DNA of 64,000 nt from Tyzzerella sp. (lineage in GTDB: Bacteria > Bacillota > Clostridia > Lachnospirales > Lachnospiraceae): NCBI GenBank assembly GCA_017410145.1, contig JAFQRJ010000003.1:1-64000 (forward strand), written 5' to 3'. This document shows positions 7,040 through 13,776 of the stretch, in pieces. The notes below the pieces were generated by a model. It did no database searches. It was not told the origin of the DNA and saw only the letters and a program-made list of their open reading frames with translations. The first letter of the stretch is position 1. Each line of letters starts with the position of its first letter. Both the position numbers and the translations under genes were made by a program.

Positions 7040-7594
7040 ATGACAGTAGGTGAAAAGATTAGAACCTATCGAACGATGCGTGGGATTTCACAAAAAATGC
7101 TTGGTGAGCTTGCCGGAGGCATCAACGAAGTAACAATAAGAAAATATGAGGCTGGCGACAGAAATCCAAAACCGGACCAGCTTTTAAAAATTGCTAATGC
7201 TCTTGGCATCAGTATAAATATCTTTATGGATTTTGATATTGAGACAGTTTCAGATGTGTTATCACTTGTGTTTAAGATGGATGAGCAGGTGGATTTGGAA
7301 TTTATAGGTGAGAAAAATGAAAAAGGCGAATATAATCCTGAAACTATATCTATAAGATTCGACAATTACACCATTAACAAGAAACTTGCCACATGGGCGA
7401 AGGCTAAGGACTTGGTACAAAAGGTAATTGATTCAAAGGATGAATTCGATTCTCCAGAGCAATTTGAACTGGAAGTTACTGAGATGCAAAAGAACGCAGC
7501 TACGATTAAACAAAGTTTGGCTGATGATAATTTAGTTATAAAAAAAGGAACTGAGGGACGAGTTTATCAAATATATAATGAACCACGCTCTTAA
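7040..7594 (+). CDS. XRE-family repressor of the element
   Basis: A 184-residue transcription factor with an N-terminal Cro/CI-type helix-turn-helix (residues 6-60: KIRTYRTMRGISQKMLGELA, then VTIRKYEAGDRNPKPDQLLK) and a C-terminal domain I do not recognise. It has no LexA-type peptidase motif. GGAGG 8 nt upstream supports the start. Four related operators lie in the 180 bp upstream, two on the divergent mobility promoter and two on its own. It therefore probably keeps the mobility operon silent and limits its own level, like the CI/ImmR repressors of integrative elements. No ImmA-type metallopeptidase gene follows; the next genes are uncharacterised cargo. Confidence 0.82.
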   Translation: MTVGEKIRTYRTMRGISQKMLGELAGGINEVTIRKYEAGDRNPKPDQLLKIANALGISINIFMDFDIETVSDVLSLVFKMDEQVDLEFIGEKNEKGEYNPETISIRFDNYTINKKLATWAKAKDLVQKVIDSKDEFDSPEQFELEVTEMQKNAATIKQSLADDNLVIKKGTEGRVYQIYNEPRS

Positions 7595-7620
7595 TTTAAT
7601 GAAACGAACGAGGTGCGACT

Positions 7621-8691
7621 ATGCTAGAAAATCAAAATGAAATTAAAAAAATAGTATCAAGTCTTACAAAATATTTTGATACACAAAAGCAATGGGATTT
7701 GGCCAATTTATTAAAACACGCATATCCGTCATCAATAGAAATCGGCTATGATTCAAACATGTATAATAATATCACATATTTTGATCTGATGTTAGAATTG
7801 GAAATAGAAGATTTCGTAGCAATACGACCTTATTTAGAATCATATCAAGAACAGATATTAGAAGCTGTTCATCTGTTTACAAGAAATGCCTACGACCATA
7901 TTGTTTCAGTAAAAATTATTCCTATTTGTAAAGAATACTTGTCTTGGAACGACTTGAATGGTATAGCCACTAAACAAGATGTTCTGAATTTAATTGAACG
8001 CTTAAAAGCAACGATGATTGCAGTATCCACAGGTGGCCCTAAAATCCAAACCGTGGACGCCGAATACAAAGCGCAATATGCCCTTTTAGATGGATATTTA
8101 AAAAAATTAGGAGCAAACAACCCAAATCCTTATAAAAGTTTATGGGATTGGTATGGTCGTTGGAGTCAAGGCGATTTAACCACTTACGCTTCAAGACGTA
8201 GATTCATACCTGATTTGTACCAGCCTTTAGTAGACTTAATATCAAAATCCTCTGAAGAATCTATGATGGAAGAGTATACTCCTACTGGATGGGATAGAGT
8301 AGATAGAACAATCTATGAAATGCGCCAACAACTCAACACGGCTATAAATGAGGAACAGTTTCAGGCGATAGGTATGCTGGGTCGTGAAACAATTATTACA
8401 ATCGCTCAACAAGTATATAACAAAGAAATTCACGCACCCATTGATAGTGTTGACCCTAGTGAAACAGATTCAAAAAGAATGCTAGATGCATTTTTAAGTT
8501 ATGAACTTTCTGGTAGTTCTAATGAACGAACAAGAAAATTCGCGAAATCGGCTGTTGATATGGCAAATCATTTAACACATAATCGTACTGCGACTCGCCG
8601 GGATGCATCTATGTGTTTAACTTCTGTTACTGCAGTAGCATCACTAATAAAAACAATACATGAAAGTTCTTCTCATGCGATAGAACAATAA
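7621..8691 (+). CDS. uncharacterised cargo protein, possible defence function
   Basis: 356 residues, no signal peptide or membrane segment. The C-terminal half has the blocks WDWYGRWSQGDLTTYASRRR (near 177), TGWDRVDRTIYEMRQQL (near 221) and EEQFQAIGMLGRETIITIAQ (near 245). I associate this pattern with a widespread but functionally unassigned domain in prokaryotic accessory proteins. The N-terminal half (residues 1-110) is helical and may be a partner-binding module. No nuclease, NTPase or HEXXH motif is visible. It starts 26 bp after the repressor stop and is followed 22 bp later by a membrane protein gene, so the three are probably co-transcribed. A role in phage defence is inferred from location only. 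Confidence 0.6.
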   Translation: MLENQNEIKKIVSSLTKYFDTQKQWDLANLLKHAYPSSIEIGYDSNMYNNITYFDLMLELEIEDFVAIRPYLESYQEQILEAVHLFTRNAYDHIVSVKIIPICKEYLSWNDLNGIATKQDVLNLIERLKATMIAVSTGGPKIQTVDAEYKAQYALLDGYLKKLGANNPNPYKSLWDWYGRWSQGDLTTYASRRRFIPDLYQPLVDLISKSSEESMMEEYTPTGWDRVDRTIYEMRQQLNTAINEEQFQAIGMLGRETIITIAQQVYNKEIHAPIDSVDPSETDSKRMLDAFLSYELSGSSNERTRKFAKSAVDMANHLTHNRTATRRDASMCLTSVTAVASLIKTIHESSSHAIEQ

Positions 8692-8713
8692 TAATTTTAT
8701 AACCGGAGGACAA

Positions 8714-9559
8714 ATGAAAAAGAAAGTATTAACAATTTTGTTTTTTACAATTATAACTATTATTTTATTATTAATTCCTTTTGCTATTGAGAAAATGATT
8801 TTATGCGAATCAACTTTTCCGTTTAATCTTCCAATTGCATTTTCCAAAGAATCTTGGTTTGGATTTATTGCATCATATCTCGGTGCTGTTGGAACAGTAT
8901 TGCTAGGGATTATTGCTCTATATCAAAACAAAAAATATAAGGAATTATCAGACTCTTCTGAAGAAAGATTCTTAACCCTTCAAGAAGAAATTAAGACTTT
9001 AACCGAAAAAAGCGTATCTCTAATTGAATTGAATTCTAAACTTGAAAAAGCAAAGTATTATCCTATTCTATCTAATATGAATCATACATATTGGAATCTT
9101 AATGGAAACGATTTAGAAAATTCTTTTGATTTTGGAAAAGATGCATTTCAACTTTCATATAAAAAAGACGACCCAAACGAAATGCTGTCATCATATGCTG
9201 ATGTCTTTAATCAATATCACACTTTTACTTACTCTTTTAAAAATGATGGTGAGCGTACCATACGCAATTTCATATGTTCGGCTATCACAAAGAACAATCA
9301 ACATAATGAAATGGGGTTTTGGATATATCAAGCTTGTGATATTGAACCTGGTGCTATTCTCAGATGCGTATATGCCACCAAATTTGATCTTGCTCAACAA
9401 TGTAAAGATGGTAGGATACGCACTCTTTCTTTTAAATACGAAATGGAAAATGTAATTGGAGAACATTTTGAAATGACTACGGATTTCTATTTCAGTCCTT
9501 CTCCTGATAATGAGCCACCCGACTACATGATGGAAATATCTCCTATACGAAAATCATAA
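8714..9559 (+). CDS. two-TM coiled-coil membrane protein, unknown function
   Basis: 281 residues. Two hydrophobic helices (about 5-27 and 52-74) flank a short extracytoplasmic loop. They are followed by a charged coiled coil (about 78-118, with LQEEIKTLTEKSVSLIELNS) and a C-terminal domain of about 160 residues predicted to be cytoplasmic and mixed alpha/beta. GGAGG 6 nt before the ATG supports the start. It is the last gene of the repressor operon and the last before the guaA end. The architecture would fit a membrane effector paired with the preceding soluble protein, but no family is recognised. Confidence 0.6.
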   Translation: MKKKVLTILFFTIITIILLLIPFAIEKMILCESTFPFNLPIAFSKESWFGFIASYLGAVGTVLLGIIALYQNKKYKELSDSSEERFLTLQEEIKTLTEKSVSLIELNSKLEKAKYYPILSNMNHTYWNLNGNDLENSFDFGKDAFQLSYKKDDPNEMLSSYADVFNQYHTFTYSFKNDGERTIRNFICSAITKNNQHNEMGFWIYQACDIEPGAILRCVYATKFDLAQQCKDGRIRTLSFKYEMENVIGEHFEMTTDFYFSPSPDNEPPDYMMEISPIRKS

Positions 9560-9594
9560 AAATAGAATCAAATTAGAATCACTCACAAAAAATT

Positions 9595-9633
9595 AACGCT
9601 GGAAGCCTTGTATTTACTGGCCTCCAGCGTTTT
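9595..9633. terminator. bidirectional terminator between cargo gene and guaA
   Basis: AACGCTGGAAGCC (9595-9607) pairs with GGCCTCCAGCGTT (9619-9631) with one mismatch and an 11-nt loop. T-rich sequence follows on the plus strand, and AATT on the other. It terminates guaA, and the cargo operon from the other side. Confidence 0.8.
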
Positions 9634-9639
9634 CTTTGT

Positions 9640-9655
9640 CTATTCCCACTCAATT
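9640..9655. other. candidate attachment site at the guaA 3' end
   Basis: The last guaA codons read ATTGAGTGGGAATAG on the minus strand (GTIEWE-stop). The 3' end of guaA, around GAGTGGGAA, is a well-known integration target for tyrosine-integrase elements. All mobility genes lie immediately beyond it. The other copy was searched for and not found in 1-9600, so the far end must be left of the window. The core boundaries are not defined. Confidence 0.5.
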
Positions 9656-10641
9656 GTTCCGATTGGCTTTGGTGTCAAATCAAGAAGAACTCGGTTAATA
9701 CCAGGAACTTCATGTGTAATACGATCTGTGATATGATGAAGGATTGGATATGGAATCTCTTCAATAGTCGCTGACATAGCGTCTTTTGTATTGACAGCAC
9801 GGATGATTGCCGGCCAACCTTCGTAACGGCTTTCGTCTTTCACACCTACACTCTTAATGTCAGGTACAGCAATAAAGTATTGCCATACTTTTTCAGCAAG
9901 ACCATTCTTGTCGAACTCTTCACGCAAAATAGCATCAGCTTCACGAAGTGCTTCCAAACGGTCACGCGTAATTGCACCAAGACAACGAACACCAAGTCCT
10001 GGACCAGGGAATGGTTGACGATAAACCATAGAGTGTGGTAAGCCAAGAGCTTCACCTACTACGCGAACTTCATCTTTATATAAAAGCTTAATAGGTTCTA
10101 CAAGTTCAAACTTAAGGTCTTCTGGAAGACCACCTACATTGTGATGAGACTTAACTGCTTTCTTACCTTCAGCCGCCTTGATAGATTCCAAAATGTCAGG
10201 ATAGATAGTTCCCTGAGCTAAGAATGTAATATCTTCGAGTTTTCTTGCTTCTTCAGCAAAAACTGTGATAAATTCTTTACCGATAATTTTACGCTTGCGT
10301 TCTGGATCTGACACACCTGCAAGTAACCCCAAGAAATGATCAGTTGCATCAACATAAATCAAGTTGGCATCCATTTCGTCCTTAAACGTTTTTATAACAC
10401 CTTCGGATTCGTCTTTACGCATTAAACCATGGTTTACATGTACACATACCAACTGTTTCCCAATTGCTTTAATTAAAAGTGCTGCAACAACCGAACTGTC
10501 AACACCACCTGAAAGTGCCAATAAAACTTTTTTGTCGCCAACCTGCTCACGTACTGCTGCTACCTGCTCTGCAATAAAACTTTCAGCAAGTTCTGGTGTT
10601 GTAATACGTTCCATTGTATCTGGTCTCTTGTTTGAATCCAT
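9640..10641 (-). CDS. guaA: GMP synthase, ATP-PPase subunit only
   Basis: Converts XMP to GMP using ATP and an ammonia donor. The protein has the PP-loop SGGVDSS (residues 44-50), the ATP-pyrophosphatase domain and the C-terminal dimerisation domain ending IGTIEWE. It is only 333 residues, whereas bacterial GuaA is usually about 510-525 with an N-terminal class I glutamine amidotransferase domain. That domain is missing: a proper AGGAGG lies 7 nt before the ATG at 10641, and only about 90 bp separate this gene from the next. So it is a free-standing synthetase subunit, as in two-subunit archaeal enzymes, or uses free ammonia. An amidotransferase partner is not encoded nearby. The 3' end is probably the integration site of the adjacent element. 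Confidence 0.88.
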   Translation of the reverse strand: MDSNKRPDTMERITTPELAESFIAEQVAAVREQVGDKKVLLALSGGVDSSVVAALLIKAIGKQLVCVHVNHGLMRKDESEGVIKTFKDEMDANLIYVDATDHFLGLLAGVSDPERKRKIIGKEFITVFAEEARKLEDITFLAQGTIYPDILESIKAAEGKKAVKSHHNVGGLPEDLKFELVEPIKLLYKDEVRVVGEALGLPHSMVYRQPFPGPGLGVRCLGAITRDRLEALREADAILREEFDKNGLAEKVWQYFIAVPDIKSVGVKDESRYEGWPAIIRAVNTKDAMSATIEEIPYPILHHITDRITHEVPGINRVLLDLTPKPIGTIEWE

Positions 10642-10734
10642 TCTTTTTCCTCCTGTCATATGGCAACTGCCAAATATATCTTATTTACATAAAAAACATA
10701 AAACAATTATAGTGAATGCACAAAAAAAAATCAA

Positions 10735-11475
10735 TTATTTTTCAATATATTTTTTTCTTAAATTTTGGATTTCTTTTTCATAAACCGAATTCTGCTTCTG
10801 CTGAAGGATGTTCCTTCTGATAGTTTCCTTCACTTCTTCAAAACTTGCAACAGTTGCTTCATTTTTCTTTTCCACTTTTATCAAATGATAGCCAAACTGT
10901 GTCTGCACCGGTCCTACTACTTGTCCGATTTCTGCCGAAAATGCTGCTTCTTCAAATTCTTTCACCATTTGGCCTTTTCCAAATTCACCGAGGTCTCCCC
11001 CTCTTTGTCCGGAAGGACATGATGAAAATTCTTTCGCAGCATCTTCAAATGTCTTTTCACCGGCATTGATGGAAGCCGAAATTTCATTGCACTTTTCTTC
11101 AGAATCCACAAGAATATGTTTTGCACTTACTGTCTCACCCTTTGAGTACGCCTGCTTATTTGCCTCATAGTTCGCCTGCATTTCCTCTTCTGTAACAGTG
11201 ATTCCACCAAGCACTTCACGCATGGCCATTTGTGCCAAAATATCTCTCTTCGCATTGGCAATGATTTTGGCAAATTCCTCTGTTTCTTCTAATTTTAATT
11301 CTTCCCCTTTTTTTGCAAACAAATGTACAGAAATTAATTGTTCTAAGCATTGTTCTTTAAAACGTGGGTTGGATGCATATTGTTGCTGATCTCTTGGCAT
11401 GCTCTGCACAAAATAATTGTAATCCTCTTCTGTAATGTTCTGTCCGGCAACCACTGCCAAAATTTCGTTATTCAT
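10735..11475 (-). CDS. parvulin-type peptidyl-prolyl isomerase
   Basis: A 246-residue PpiC/SurA-like foldase. The N-terminal 100 residues are helical, and the parvulin domain spans roughly 115-215 with SAKHILVDSEEKC, SSCPSGQRGGDLGEFGKGQM and TQFGYHLIKV. There is no signal peptide or lipobox, unlike PrsA, so it is predicted to be cytoplasmic. AAAGGA upstream supports the ATG. It lies between nth and guaA on the same strand, 27 bp after nth. Substrates are unknown. Confidence 0.85.
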   Translation of the reverse strand: MNNEILAVVAGQNITEEDYNYFVQSMPRDQQQYASNPRFKEQCLEQLISVHLFAKKGEELKLEETEEFAKIIANAKRDILAQMAMREVLGGITVTEEEMQANYEANKQAYSKGETVSAKHILVDSEEKCNEISASINAGEKTFEDAAKEFSSCPSGQRGGDLGEFGKGQMVKEFEEAAFSAEIGQVVGPVQTQFGYHLIKVEKKNEATVASFEEVKETIRRNILQQKQNSVYEKEIQNLRKKYIEK

Positions 11476-11502
11476 GTTCCTTTATCTCCTTCGTCTTTAA
11501 CT

Positions 11503-12162
11503 TTATTTCTTCTTTCCAACGCCCTTCTTCGGACAAATGTCATTCAAGCAACATTTATCACAGTACGGCGTAGTTCTTGCTGTACAAACTGCCCTTCCAT
11601 GATATACCAATCTGTGGCAAAAGTCATTACCTTCTTGTGGCGGAATGATTTTCCACAACGCCATTTCCACCTTTTTGGGTTCTGTAATCCCATCTACAAG
11701 TCCCATTCGATTGGTCAATCGGATGCAATGCGTATCGGTTACGATAGCAGGCTCGCCAAAGACATCCCCCATAATAAGATTTGCACTCTTTCTTCCAACT
11801 CCCGGAAGTGCCAATAACTCATCAAAAGTTTTTGGAACCTGACAATCATATTTATCTCGCAAAATCTTCATGCAGGCACTGATATCCTTTGCCTTGCTTC
11901 TTCCCAATCCACAAGGGCGGACAATTTCTCCGATTTTATCCACATCAGCATCGGCAAGAGACTTCACATCCGGATATTTCTCATACAATTTTTCTACAAT
12001 AATGTTGACTCTTTCGTCGGTACACTGAGCAGCAAGTCGGACACTCACCAAAAGCTTCCACGCCTCATCATAATCCAATGAGCATTCTGCGTCCGGATAT
12101 TCCTTGCGCAAGCGTTCAATAATCTCCTCAGCCAACAATTGCTTTTTCGTCTTTCTAGCCAT
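11503..12162 (-). CDS. nth: endonuclease III
   Basis: Bifunctional DNA glycosylase/AP lyase for oxidised pyrimidines in base-excision repair. The helix-hairpin-helix LPGVGRKSA (119-127) contains the catalytic Lys125, and Asp143 lies in VTDTHC. The C-terminal [4Fe-4S] cysteines are C193, C201, C204 and C210, a C-x7-C-x2-C-x5-C spacing that is one residue longer in the first gap than the E. coli 6-2-5 pattern. At 219 residues it has standard length. Its ATG shares an A with the stop of the upstream PAP2 gene (TAATG), suggesting coupled translation. Confidence 0.93.
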   Translation of the reverse strand: MARKTKKQLLAEEIIERLRKEYPDAECSLDYDEAWKLLVSVRLAAQCTDERVNIIVEKLYEKYPDVKSLADADVDKIGEIVRPCGLGRSKAKDISACMKILRDKYDCQVPKTFDELLALPGVGRKSANLIMGDVFGEPAIVTDTHCIRLTNRMGLVDGITEPKKVEMALWKIIPPQEGNDFCHRLVYHGRAVCTARTTPYCDKCCLNDICPKKGVGKKK

Positions 12163-12728
12163 TATTTTTCTCCTATGACTTCACCATTTTTCTTGTTTTC
12201 CCTACGACATATTACCATTTTCACAACAGCGTATGCCAATGCACTACATATAAAGCCAATGATGAATCCACCAACAATGTCTGTCGGATAATGTACACCA
12301 ACATACAATCTGGATAGCGCTACAAGCGTTGCTAAAAACAGTGCAGGGACACCTATCTTCTTTGGCACCCAGCGATACAAGGCAAACATCGCTGCGAAAG
12401 AACCGCCGGAATGTCCGGATGGGAAGGAACGATACGGTGACACCCCGCCAACCAGTGGCTCAATGAGTTCATTTACCACAAATGGTCTTGGTCTTGCAAC
12501 CAGTCCTTTTAATACCACGTTGATGGTCAAAAAATCAAATAAAAGTGCAACCAGCACGGTAAAACCAACTGGTCTCGTTTTCTTAAAAAACAGTAGGATA
12601 ATCCCCATAGCAATCCAAAGATAGCCTTCATCTCCAAGATGGGTGATAAACTGCCAAAATACATTACCAATCGGCCCCCTTATATTTTCCTGTATCCACA
12701 GTATAATCCCTGATTCAAAAACGTTCAT
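12162..12728 (-). CDS. PAP2-family membrane phosphatase
   Basis: A 188-residue membrane protein with the three PAP2 phosphatase signatures: KGLVARPRPF, SFPSGHS and SRLYVGVHYPTD, including the two catalytic histidines. Five or so hydrophobic helices are visible. Such enzymes dephosphorylate undecaprenyl pyrophosphate or phosphatidylglycerol phosphate/phosphatidate; the substrate cannot be chosen here. AGGAGG lies 8 nt before the ATG at 12728; a GTG one codon earlier is less likely. Coupled to nth by a TAATG overlap. Confidence 0.88.
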   Translation of the reverse strand: MNVFESGIILWIQENIRGPIGNVFWQFITHLGDEGYLWIAMGIILLFFKKTRPVGFTVLVALLFDFLTINVVLKGLVARPRPFVVNELIEPLVGGVSPYRSFPSGHSGGSFAAMFALYRWVPKKIGVPALFLATLVALSRLYVGVHYPTDIVGGFIIGFICSALAYAVVKMVICRRENKKNGEVIGEK

Positions 12729-12796
12729 CACACAAGCCTCCTCATATCCCTCTTCTTAAAAGTACTTTCTTCAATCAACCTCAAAATACAACTTCC

Positions 12797-12973
12797 TTAC
12801 ATCTGCTTTCGTACAATCTGATACTCATCGCCAAACTGGTAATAAGGACATTCCTTAAAATCGCCTTTTATAAAGCGATACATTTCATCCTCGTCCAGGT
12901 TCTTGGTACAGACATAATATTCATATTCTTCATCATATTCATAGTTCATACACGTTTCACAATTACTCGCCAT
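12797..12973 (-). CDS. DUF6472-type Cys-rich microprotein
   Basis: A 58-residue protein. It begins MASNCETCMNYEYDEEYEYY and ends EYQIVRKQM, with cysteines at 5, 8, 22 and 42 (C-x2-C then two singles), a likely metal-binding knuckle. GGAGG lies about 11 nt upstream of the ATG at 12973. I recognise the pattern as the small DUF6472 family found in Lachnospiraceae and relatives, whose function is unknown. It sits alone between the PAP2 gene and the divergent DtxR-type regulator, in a stretch that otherwise looks empty. Confidence 0.8.
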   Translation of the reverse strand: MASNCETCMNYEYDEEYEYYVCTKNLDEDEMYRFIKGDFKECPYYQFGDEYQIVRKQM

Positions 12974-13140
12974 CGTCTATTTCTTCCTCCTAAAATGCAC
13001 CTTGCACATCTGCAAATATGTCGAAGCAGAAGCATAAAGTAAATTGCTCTCAAACATTGTATCACAAATTCCCCATACAAAACATTGTTTTTTCCATTTT
13101 TCTATGCTATTCTTAATATATTGTATGAGGAGGAATCGAT

Positions 13141-13515
13141 ATGAAGTTTATGATCAACGAATCTGCAGAAAACTATTTGGAAACCATTTACGTACTGAGT
13201 AAAGAACTACCGGTGGTTCGATCTGTTGATATCGCAAATGAGCTTGGCTTTAAAAAATCAAGTGTCAGTGTTGCCATGAAGAATCTTCGTGAGAAGGAAC
13301 ATATTACTGTAACGGATGCAGGCTTTATTTATTTAACAGATTCCGGAAAACGTATTGCAGAAATGATTCATGAACGCCATGAATTGTTGACAGCATGGCT
13401 TACCAAACTCGGTGTCCCAGAAAAGATTGCCTCCGAAGATGCCTGCAAATTAGAGCACGTACTTAGTAAAGAAAGCTTTGAAGCGATAAAAAAGCATGCC
13501 AATCAATATAAATAA
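13141..13515 (+). CDS. DtxR/MntR-family metal-dependent repressor
   Basis: A 124-residue winged-helix regulator. The N-terminal ENYLETIYVLS and VDIANELGFKKSSVSVAMKN (residues 26-46) form the DtxR-type HTH. The second half (ERHELLTAWLTKLGV, then ACKLEHVLS) matches the metal-binding and dimerisation domain with its His, Glu and Cys ligands. It lacks the C-terminal SH3-like domain of DtxR/IdeR, so it is of the short MntR-like type. AGGAGG 7 nt before the ATG supports the start. It converges on the feo operon and is the obvious candidate to control it through the boxes upstream of feoA. Confidence 0.87.
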   Translation: MKFMINESAENYLETIYVLSKELPVVRSVDIANELGFKKSSVSVAMKNLREKEHITVTDAGFIYLTDSGKRIAEMIHERHELLTAWLTKLGVPEKIASEDACKLEHVLSKESFEAIKKHANQYK

Positions 13516-13538
13516 ATCCATAAATATTTCAAAAAACT

Positions 13539-13584
13539 AGCGGGAATCCTTGGAAATCAATCACATCCAGGATGCCCGCTTTTC
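13539..13584. terminator. terminator between regulator and feo operon
   Basis: AGCGGG-ATCC on the left pairs with GGAT-CCCGCT (ending 13580), followed by TTTT. It separates the convergent regulator gene and the feo operon. Confidence 0.7.
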
Positions 13585-13596
13585 ATTAACACCAAT

Positions 13597-13752
13597 CTAT
13601 TTTTCTGTGCGGCCGCTGCAGTTCGCCTTACAATTCGAACAATTGCAAGAGCATCCGCTGCAATTTCTGCCACTCTTATGATTTTTCCACATGGATCGAA
13701 TCACCAATGCGACGATGACTCCCAATATGGATAGAACAATCACGTCTCCCAT
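13597..13752 (-). CDS. FeoB-associated Cys-rich membrane peptide
   Basis: A 51-residue protein. One N-terminal membrane helix (VIVLSILGVIVALVIRSMW, residues 4-22) is followed by a basic stretch and a cysteine cluster (NCSGCSCNCSNCKANCSG, residues 30-47, six Cys). This is the small peptide often found after feoB in Firmicutes, presumed to act with FeoB in ferrous iron uptake, in the place FeoC has in enterobacteria. It starts 24 bp after feoB with GGGGG about 9 nt before the ATG. Its exact role is not established. Confidence 0.85.
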   Translation of the reverse strand: MGDVIVLSILGVIVALVIRSMWKNHKSGRNCSGCSCNCSNCKANCSGRTEK

Positions 13753-13776
13753 TCGCGATTCCCCCTTTCACCACTT

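Noticed and set aside
10642-10734. Possible remnant of a glutamine amidotransferase domain or a purine riboswitch upstream of the GMP synthase
   Set aside because: Only about 90 bp, AT-rich, with no CTG-like amidotransferase motif in any frame and no room or conserved core for a purine aptamer. Only a small TGGCA-AC-TGCCA palindrome (10661-10672) is visible.
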